Part shown: one piece after another, positions 1-5,031 of the stretch
How the letters are laid out: every line of letters begins with the position of its first letter
Position numbering within the stretch: the first letter of the stretch is position 1
Assembly: GCA_017419465.1 (NCBI GenBank)
Contig: JAFOLE010000094.1
Location: 1 to 5,147 of the forward strand
Length of the DNA: 5,147 bases
Direction: 5' to 3'
From: Solobacterium sp.
Lineage (GTDB): Bacteria; Bacillota_I; Bacilli_A; Erysipelotrichales; Erysipelotrichaceae
Notes under the pieces: model-generated
Database searches by the model: none
Seen by the model: the letters and a program-made list of their open reading frames with translations, nothing else
What the model was told of the DNA's origin: nothing
Program-made: the position numbers and the translations under genes

Positions 1-393
1 ATCCCGAAGGATCTCCAGGAAGCTGCGGAAATCGACGGCGCAAACGAAATGGTGTACTTCTTCAAGATTCTTCTGCCGGTCTGCACACCGATCATCGCAA
101 CGATCGCAATGTGGCAGTTCGTCGGTATGTGGAACAGTTACTTTGACGCAATGATTTATCTCAACAGCGCATCCAAGCAGCCCCTGCAGCTTGTGCTTCG
201 TTCCATCCTCATTCAGAACCAGCCGGAACCCGGCATGGTCTCCGACATGCAGAGCACGGCAGAGCGCGCACGTCTTGCGGAACTGCTCAAATACGCAACC
301 ATCATTATCTCCAGTCTCCCGCTGATGATCATGTATCCGTTCTTCCAGAAGTATTTCGACAGCGGAATCATGGCCGGCGCAGTCAAGGGATAA
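1..393 (+). CDS. ABC sugar transporter permease, LplC/YtcP-type, 5'-truncated by the window
   Basis: This is the last 130 codons of an inner-membrane permease of a CUT1-type carbohydrate importer; the reading frame is open from base 1 and ends with TAA at 391-393. The visible part begins in the EAA loop that docks onto the ATPase: EAAEIDGA at visible residues 7-14, followed by a phenylalanine-rich stretch and the conserved LLP at 24-26. Hydrophobic segments follow at about 27-54 (containing the typical WNSYF) and 96-114, and the C-terminus FQKYF...G...GAVKG is the hallmark ending of the LplC/YtcP branch. An internal ATG at 49 lies inside the conserved EAA loop and is not the real start. The gene sits 50 bases ahead of the binding-protein gene, so they are very likely co-transcribed. 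A partner permease is expected upstream, outside the window. The substrate is inferred from the downstream genes (sucrose or fructo-oligosaccharide), not from the permease itself. Confidence 0.93.
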   Translation: MPKDLQEAAEIDGANEMVYFFKILLPVCTPIIATIAMWQFVGMWNSYFDAMIYLNSASKQPLQLVLRSILIQNQPEPGMVSDMQSTAERARLAELLKYATIIISSLPLMIMYPFFQKYFDSGIMAGAVKG

Positions 394-443
394 TTCATTA
401 AATAAACAAAAAACAGATAAGCAAATAAATAACAGGAGAGAGT

Positions 444-2147
444 ATGAACAGCTTATTCAACAGAATCAAAAAAGGCGCAGTGTATGCCCTCGCACTGACA
501 ATGTCCGCTTCCGTTCTTGCAGGATGCGGCTCAAAAGGCGGTGCAACCGGCGCAGGCGCGTCTGCCGGTCTGGAAGTAGACCCGGCAACCCTCGCATTCC
601 CGCTTGCGGAAACCGCAACCATCAGCGGTCTCACCAACTTCCCGGCAGGCTCGGAATCCGAACCGAACAACCGCACCATCTTCAAGCGTCTGGAAGAAAA
701 GACCAATGTCCATGTTGAGTGGAAGGCAATCCAGTCCGACCAGTGGGGTGACAAGATCCAGCTCGAAATGTCCAACATCAAGACACTTCCGGAATTCATC
801 TTCAACGCACAGTTCGGTGACACAGACCTTCTCAAATATGCGAAGCAGGGTGTCATCATCAACGTGGAAGACTATATCGACAAGTACATGCCAAACCTGC
901 AGAAAGTATTCGAGCAGGCTCCGGAATACCGTGCAATGTGCACCGACGCGGACGGCCATATCTGGGCACTTCCGTGGATCGAGCAGCTCGGTTATGAAAA
1001 GACAGCGATTCAGTCCATCGGCAACATGCCGTTCATCAACAAGCAGTGGCTTGACTTCCTCGGTCTCGAAGTTCCGACAACTGTCGATGACTTCGAAAAG
1101 ACACTGATCGCATTCCGCGACAATGCGGCAGAGCTCAAGAAGGAATTCAACATTGACGGCGACATCATCCCGATGTCCTGCATCATCAATGACGGCGACC
1201 AGGACCCGGCAGTTCTCATCAACGGCTTCGGCGAAGGTGTCGGCGACATGGACAAGTGGCGCCACATCGCAGTTACCGATGACAAAAAGGTCATCTGCTC
1301 CGCTACACAGGAAGGCTTCAAGAAAGGTCTCGAATGGCTCCACAAGCTGAATGAGGAAGGACTCATCGATCCTGAAGCATTCACACAGGAATGGTCCACA
1401 TATGTTGCCAAGGGTAAGTCCGGACGTTACGGCGTCTGCTTCTCCTGGGACGTTGCCAACATCGCTCAGGTCTCCATGGATGATCTGATTGCCGGCGAAG
1501 GCTGGGTACCGCTGCCTGCACTGACTGCAGATACCCGCAACATCACACCGCAGAACGGTTCCTTCACTTCCGGTTTCGACCGCGGACGCTGTGTCGTCAC
1601 TGCCAACGCAAAGAATCCTGCGCTGATCTGCGCATGGCTCGACCAGATGTATGATCCGTTCCAGTCCCCGCAGAACAACTGGGGCACCTACGGTGAAGAT
1701 GATGACTTCGATATCTTCGTTCTCGGCAAGAATGCAAACGGCGAGGATATGCTGCAGCACGCTCCGCTCGGCGATGCTTCCCCGGTTGAAGTACGTGAAG
1801 CAGAATGTGTCGGCGGTCCGCTCGCAATTCTCGACTCCTACTACGGTGTATATGTTACCTGCCCGGATGACGCGCAGTATCGTCTTAACTGGATCAAGGA
1901 CATCTACACACCGGATATGCATACGAAGTATGTATTCCCGAATGTCTTCATGACAACCGAAGATACCAAGGAAATCTCCAACCTGCAGGCAGATATCAGC
2001 AAGTGCATCGCAGCTGCGAAGTCCGACTGGATCATGAACGGCTTCACCGATGCGGACTGGGATCAGCTCCAGAAGGATCTTGAGGCTTACGGTCTTGAGA
2101 AGTACCTGAGCATCTTCCAGAAGTACGTAGACGAGTATTACAAATAA
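444..2147 (+). CDS. Extracellular solute-binding lipoprotein of an ABC sugar importer (SusX/LplA/LipO-like)
   Basis: A 567-residue substrate-capture protein anchored to the outer face of the membrane. Residues 1-28 form a lipoprotein signal: basic N-terminus (NRIKK), hydrophobic core, and lipobox LAGC with the lipidated Cys at 28. A Gly/Ala/Ser-rich tether follows to about residue 42. The mature part is typical of the large family 1 binding proteins paired with LplB/LplC-type permeases: NRTIFKRLEEKTNVHVEW at 77-94, an LPEFIF strand near 115-120, ADGHIWALPW at 169-178, and MPFINKQWLDFLGLE..PTTVDDF at 195-217. The length suits this group, which is larger than MalE-type proteins. The start is fixed by AACAGGAGAGAG ending two bases before the ATG. 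Codons are strongly biased to C-ending forms (ATC, TTC, AAC, GAC), more than in the next genes, which suggests high expression. Because the next gene is a GH32 enzyme, the ligand is probably sucrose or a short fructan; a different oligosaccharide cannot be excluded. Confidence 0.93.
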   Translation: MNSLFNRIKKGAVYALALTMSASVLAGCGSKGGATGAGASAGLEVDPATLAFPLAETATISGLTNFPAGSESEPNNRTIFKRLEEKTNVHVEWKAIQSDQWGDKIQLEMSNIKTLPEFIFNAQFGDTDLLKYAKQGVIINVEDYIDKYMPNLQKVFEQAPEYRAMCTDADGHIWALPWIEQLGYEKTAIQSIGNMPFINKQWLDFLGLEVPTTVDDFEKTLIAFRDNAAELKKEFNIDGDIIPMSCIINDGDQDPAVLINGFGEGVGDMDKWRHIAVTDDKKVICSATQEGFKKGLEWLHKLNEEGLIDPEAFTQEWSTYVAKGKSGRYGVCFSWDVANIAQVSMDDLIAGEGWVPLPALTADTRNITPQNGSFTSGFDRGRCVVTANAKNPALICAWLDQMYDPFQSPQNNWGTYGEDDDFDIFVLGKNANGEDMLQHAPLGDASPVEVREAECVGGPLAILDSYYGVYVTCPDDAQYRLNWIKDIYTPDMHTKYVFPNVFMTTEDTKEISNLQADISKCIAAAKSDWIMNGFTDADWDQLQKDLEAYGLEKYLSIFQKYVDEYYK

Positions 2148-2162
2148 TCAACCGCACCACTG

Positions 2163-2194
2163 ATATATCCGCCCTCACGGGGGCGGATATATTT
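2163..2194 (+). terminator. Hairpin with short T tail between binding-protein and GH32 genes (partial terminator or 3' stabiliser)
   Basis: A perfect 12-bp stem pairs 2163-2174 with 2181-2192 (arm ATATATCCGCCC) around a six-base loop. Only three T residues follow before CACAG, so the tail is poor for an intrinsic terminator. It lies 15 bases after the binding-protein stop and 29 bases before the GH32 start. No convincing new promoter is visible in the 76-base gap. The most likely role is to raise binding-protein mRNA relative to downstream genes, by leaky termination or by blocking 3'-exonuclease decay. This is inference from position and structure. Confidence 0.7.
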
Positions 2195-2206
2195 CACAGA
2201 TTAACG

Positions 2207-2215
2207 AAAAGGAAA
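2207..2215 (+). promoter_or_regulatory. Ribosome binding site that decides the GH32 start
   Basis: AAAAGGAAA contains AAGGA at 2209-2213, ten bases before ATG 2224. An in-frame TTG at 2218 would sit only four bases from it, too close, so ATG 2224 is chosen as the start. Confidence 0.7.
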
Positions 2216-2223
2216 TTTTGCTT

Positions 2224-3696
2224 ATGATCAGTCAGAAACTGGCAGATGCCCGCGCCTATGAAGAACGGTACGGAAACGCCATCCCGAAGGAGAAACGACC
2301 GGAGTATCATCTTTCTCCGTATATCGGATGGATGAATGATCCGAACGGTTTCTCCTTTCATAACGGAATGTATCATCTGTTTTATCAGTATTACCCATAC
2401 GACACCAAATGGGGTCCGATGCACTGGGGCCATGCGGTCAGTAAGGATCTCCTGCACTGGGAATATCTTCCGGCCGCGCTGGCACCGGACACCGAACACG
2501 ACAATGCCGGATGCTTTTCCGGCGGCGCTGCCGATCTTCCGGACGGCAGACATCTTCTGATGTATACCGGTGTTATCTCCACCGATGATGTCCGGAAAAA
2601 CCTTCAGGTACAGTGCCTTGCCGTGGAGGAAAACGGAGAGTACCGCAAGTATGAACAGAACCCGGTGCTTGATCAGTCGGATCTTCCGGAAGGAAGCGAT
2701 CCGTGTGATTTCCGGGATCCGAAGCTGACCCGGAAACCGGACGGAACCTACAGCTGTATGACGGTAGGCCGCAATGCGAATGGCCTGGGTCAGCTGCTTT
2801 ACTATAAAAGCCCGGATGGATTCCATTGGTCGTTTGATCGCGTCATTGTCGAAAATGACGGCACCTACGGAAAGATGTGGGAGTGCCCGGATTATTTTGA
2901 ACTCGACGGGAAATATGTCTTCCTCGTCAGTCCGATGGACATGCTGAAAACAGAAACGTTTTACTCGGGCAATGCGACCATCGGTATGGTCGGCTCCCGG
3001 AAGGAAGACGGAACGTTTGTTCCGGAGAAGGTACTGCCCGTAGACTACGGACTGGACTTCTATGCCACACAGACACTTCTGACCGATGACGGACGCCGCA
3101 TCATGGTTGCCTGGATGCAGAACTGGGACTCCATCATGGATACCGGGGAAGATATGCCCTGGACCGGCTCGGTAACCGTACCGCGTGAACTGCATGTCAA
3201 AGACGGACACTTATACCAGACTCCGATCAGAGAACTGGAATCGCTTCGCGGGGAACGTGTCTTCATTGAGAAGGCAGAGATCCATGATCCGGTGTCTTTT
3301 GAAGGTGTCCAGGGCAGAGTCTATGATCTGACCCTGCAGATTCATCCTTCCGACGGACAGTTCTCCAAGTTCGATATCCGGGTTGCGGAACAGGACGGTA
3401 TCTATACATCGATCGTTTACCGGCCGAAGGAAAACCGTCTGGCATTTGACCGCTCCAGTTCCGGCACACGGCGCAGTGTTGCCCATATCCGCAAAATGCA
3501 TAACATCCATGAAACGGAAGATGGCCTGAAGCTGCGGATCCTGCTGGACCGCTACAGCTGCGAGGTGTTCATCAATGACGGTGAACAGGTCATGACACAC
3601 CGTATTCAGACCGATCCATCCATTGGCGGAATCAGCTTCCGCTGTGACGGCACTGCGGTCGTCGATATTGAAGGCTATTCGCTTGAAAATGCATAA
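2224..3696 (+). CDS. GH32 beta-fructofuranosidase (sucrose / fructo-oligosaccharide hydrolase), cytoplasmic
   Basis: A 490-residue glycoside hydrolase family 32 enzyme that releases fructose from beta-fructosides such as sucrose. From ATG 2224 the three acidic family motifs are all present: WMNDPNG at 36-42 with nucleophile Asp39, FRDP at 163-166 with transition-state stabiliser Asp165, and WECPD at 219-223 with acid/base Glu220. CFSGGA near residue 97 corresponds to the FSGS-type substrate loop. The five-bladed propeller is followed by the C-terminal beta-sandwich, whose signature DRYSCEVFINDGE lies at 442-454. There is no signal peptide, so it acts in the cytosol on imported sugar; length fits SacA/ScrB/SusH-type enzymes. 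Because the neighbours are an ABC importer rather than a sucrose PTS, the natural substrate is probably unphosphorylated sucrose or short fructo-oligosaccharide rather than sucrose-6-phosphate. The gene follows the binding protein by 76 bases and is probably read through the hairpin in that gap. The exact chain-length preference cannot be read from the sequence. Confidence 0.95.
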   Translation: MISQKLADARAYEERYGNAIPKEKRPEYHLSPYIGWMNDPNGFSFHNGMYHLFYQYYPYDTKWGPMHWGHAVSKDLLHWEYLPAALAPDTEHDNAGCFSGGAADLPDGRHLLMYTGVISTDDVRKNLQVQCLAVEENGEYRKYEQNPVLDQSDLPEGSDPCDFRDPKLTRKPDGTYSCMTVGRNANGLGQLLYYKSPDGFHWSFDRVIVENDGTYGKMWECPDYFELDGKYVFLVSPMDMLKTETFYSGNATIGMVGSRKEDGTFVPEKVLPVDYGLDFYATQTLLTDDGRRIMVAWMQNWDSIMDTGEDMPWTGSVTVPRELHVKDGHLYQTPIRELESLRGERVFIEKAEIHDPVSFEGVQGRVYDLTLQIHPSDGQFSKFDIRVAEQDGIYTSIVYRPKENRLAFDRSSSGTRRSVAHIRKMHNIHETEDGLKLRILLDRYSCEVFINDGEQVMTHRIQTDPSIGGISFRCDGTAVVDIEGYSLENA

Positions 3697-3731
3697 CACA
3701 TGTATGCGGTGATTCACAGAATGGTTCCCTT

Positions 3732-3789
3732 ACCTCCGAAAGAGCGTACGGACAGGCGTGGGTGTGCCTGCCCGTACGTGTCGGAAGGT
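3732..3789 (+). repeat. Long interrupted hairpin in the GH32-fructokinase gap
   Basis: The core stem pairs 3745-3757 with 3766-3778 (12 of 13 pairs, one A-C mismatch at 3752/3771) around an eight-base loop. An outer stem pairs 3732-3739 with 3781-3789 (ACCTCCGA against TCGGAAGGT, one bulged A). Between the stems is an asymmetric internal loop (3740-3744 opposite 3779-3780). No T run follows, so it does not look like an intrinsic terminator. The whole 131-base gap (3697-3827) otherwise shows no recognisable promoter or gene. Likely roles are an mRNA processing or stability element in the polycistronic message, or a protein/RNA-binding leader for the fructokinase; nothing here decides between them. 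Confidence 0.75.
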
Positions 3790-3827
3790 GAACGGAATGA
3801 AACCGCAGGAAACAGGGAGAGAATACA

Positions 3828-4796
3828 ATGAAACCTTATGATGTAACCGCGCTGGGCGAACTTCTGATTGATTTCACCCAGGGCGGAATGTCTGAACAGG
3901 GAAATCCGATGTTTGAGGCAAACCCGGGCGGTGCGCCGTGCAACGTATTGTCCATGCTTTCAAGACTTGGAAAGAAGACGGCGTTTATCGGAAAAGTCGG
4001 CAACGACGGATTCGGAAAGCAGCTTGCCCAGGCAATCGAAGAGGTCGGCATCGACGCAACCGGTCTGATGTTTGACAACGAGGTTCATACAACACTCGCG
4101 CTTGTCCATAAACTGGAAAACGGCGACCGTGACTTTTCGTTCTACCGCAATCCCGGCGCGGATATGATGCTGCGGGAGGAAGAGGTAAACGAAGACCTGA
4201 TCCGGAATGCGAAGATCTTCCATTTCGGAACGCTGTCGCTGACCGATGAGGAAGTGAAAAAGGCAACCCACCGGGCAGTGGCGATTGCCGAAGATGCGGG
4301 GCTGATCCGTTCGTTTGATCCGAACCTTCGTCCGCCGCTCTGGAAGAGCCTGGACGAGGCGAAAGTGCAGGTGGACTGGGGTCTTCAGCACTGCGATATT
4401 CTGAAGATTTCAGACAATGAGATCACCTGGTTTACAGGGCTGGATGATTATGATGAAGGCATCGCCGCACTGCGGAAACAGTATCCGAATATCCGCCTGA
4501 TCTGTCTTTCCATGGGACCAGACGGAAGCCGGGCATACTATGAAGATGTCCGCGTGGAAGTGCCGGCATTCCTGCAGGAAGGAACGATTGAAACGACCGG
4601 TGCCGGAGATACCTTCGGAGCCTGTGTGCTGAACGGCATCCTTGAATCCGGACTTGACGGACTGGATGAAGCGAAGCTGAAGGAAATCCTTACCTTTGCG
4701 AATGCGGCCGCATCCATCGTGACCACACGGAAAGGCGCACTGCGCGTCATGCCGCAGAAGGATGAAGTGCTTGCGTTCCTGAAGGCAAATCAGTAA
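3828..4796 (+). CDS. scrK: Fructokinase, PfkB/ribokinase family
   Basis: A 322-residue cytosolic sugar kinase expected to convert fructose plus ATP to fructose-6-phosphate, feeding glycolysis with the fructose released by the preceding GH32 enzyme. Motifs in order: GELLIDF at 10-16, NPGGAPCNV at 32-40 (substrate-binding Gly-Gly of PfkB signature 1), RLGKKTAFIGKVG then FG just after it, FYRNPGADMML near 106-116, FHFGTLSL near 132-139, SFDPNLRPPLW near 164-174, and the anion-hole/catalytic motif TGAGDTFGA with base Asp261. This set and the length match bacterial fructokinases of the ScrK/PfkB type rather than ribokinase or 1-phosphofructokinase. The start is supported by AGGGAGAG (3814-3821) a few bases before the ATG. 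It is the last gene of the operon, 131 bases after GH32 and 22 bases before the terminator stem. Fructose specificity is inferred from motifs plus context; a related ketose or 2-keto-3-deoxy-sugar kinase activity is the main alternative. Confidence 0.92.
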   Translation: MKPYDVTALGELLIDFTQGGMSEQGNPMFEANPGGAPCNVLSMLSRLGKKTAFIGKVGNDGFGKQLAQAIEEVGIDATGLMFDNEVHTTLALVHKLENGDRDFSFYRNPGADMMLREEEVNEDLIRNAKIFHFGTLSLTDEEVKKATHRAVAIAEDAGLIRSFDPNLRPPLWKSLDEAKVQVDWGLQHCDILKISDNEITWFTGLDDYDEGIAALRKQYPNIRLICLSMGPDGSRAYYEDVRVEVPAFLQEGTIETTGAGDTFGACVLNGILESGLDGLDEAKLKEILTFANAAASIVTTRKGALRVMPQKDEVLAFLKANQ

Positions 4797-4818
4797 CAGC
4801 AGAGGAAAACCTTAACTG

Positions 4819-4843
4819 ACAGAGACCGGAAGGTCTCTGTTTT
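4819..4843 (+). terminator. Intrinsic terminator of the sugar operon
   Basis: A stem of 8-9 bp (CAGAGACC 4820-4827 with GGTCTCTG 4832-4839, plus A4819-T4840) is closed by a GGAA tetraloop of the stable GNRA class and followed by TTTT (4840-4843). It begins 22 bases after the fructokinase stop, as expected for the end of the transcription unit. Confidence 0.88.
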
Positions 4844-4911
4844 CAATTCGTCCTGGTGGACAGTTGAGCGCACGCTGGAGATAACAAATAGAGGGAAGAG
4901 TGAATTGCGCG

Positions 4912-4941
4912 AAACAATAAAACCACCTGCTATGCAGGTGG
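4912..4941 (-). terminator. Minus-strand intrinsic terminator inside the IS left end
   Basis: Read on the minus strand, the 8-bp GC-rich stem (4941 to 4923) is followed directly by TTTTATTGTTT (4922 to 4912), a good terminator shape. It would end an antisense transcript from within tnpA and also stop leftward transcription leaving the element. On the plus strand no T run follows the stem, so it is not expected to terminate there. Confidence 0.72.
4923..4941. repeat. Subterminal palindrome of the IS left end
   Basis: CCACCTGC (4923-4930) pairs perfectly with GCAGGTGG (4934-4941) around a three-base TAT loop. A compact perfect hairpin near the left tip is the form of the TnpA recognition structure in the IS200/IS605 family. 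The same sequence serves as the stem of a terminator on the minus strand. Its role in TnpA binding is inferred from position. Confidence 0.7.
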
Positions 4942-4946
4942 AAGGC

Positions 4947-4973
4947 AGGTGCTTCTTGTAGAAAGAAGCACCT
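4947..4973 (+). repeat. 11-bp hairpin in the tnpA leader
   Basis: AGGTGCTTCTT (4947-4957) pairs perfectly with 4963-4973 around a five-base loop (4958-4962). No T tract follows, so it is not a plus-strand terminator. Its right arm shares five bases (4969-4973) with the strand complementary to the tnpA ribosome binding site, so the two structures cannot both form completely. Confidence 0.75.
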
Positions 4974-5025
4974 CATCTGACTAAGATGGTGAGTGTCGAA
5001 GTCACTAGAATAGAAAGATGAGGTG
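4969..5025 (+). promoter_or_regulatory. Shine-Dalgarno-sequestering stem in the tnpA leader
   Basis: CACCTCATCT (4969-4978) is the perfect 10-base complement of AGATGAGGTG (5016-5025), which contains the tnpA Shine-Dalgarno GAGGTG six bases before the ATG at 5032. In the mRNA this stem would hide the ribosome binding site. Structured SD sequestration is an established way in which Salmonella IS200 keeps transposase levels low; the length and perfect pairing here support the same arrangement. The intervening 37 bases can form only weak small stems (for example 4989-4992 with 5002-5005). Confidence 0.72.
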
Positions 5026-5031
5026 TTTAAT

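Noticed and set aside
49..51. ATG at 49 as the start of the permease
   Set aside because: It falls inside the conserved EAA loop and the frame is open and family-like back to base 1; the gene is truncated by the window.
394..443. The A-rich permease-binding protein gap as a promoter or terminator
   Set aside because: No stem-loop and no paired -35/-10 boxes are visible; only the ribosome binding site of the next gene is recognisable.
531..1922. A 463-codon open frame on the minus strand opposite the binding-protein gene
   Set aside because: It is a by-product of the strong C-ending codon bias of the true gene on the plus strand. It has no ribosome binding site, no recognisable domain, and its product is Cys/Val-rich in the manner of antisense translations.
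2218..2223. TTG at 2218 as the GH32 start
   Set aside because: It would be only four bases from the AAGGA ribosome binding site, whereas ATG 2224 has normal spacing and adds no loss of conserved residues.
2945..2965. A stretch within GH32 resembling a catabolite-response (cre) site around AAACGTTTT
   Set aside because: It misses several conserved positions of the cre consensus and lies deep inside a coding region with the protein sequence explaining it.
2194..3210. A 338-codon open frame on the minus strand opposite the GH32 gene
   Set aside because: The plus strand encodes a complete GH32 enzyme with all catalytic motifs in order; the minus-strand product has no recognisable family and runs into the intergenic hairpin.
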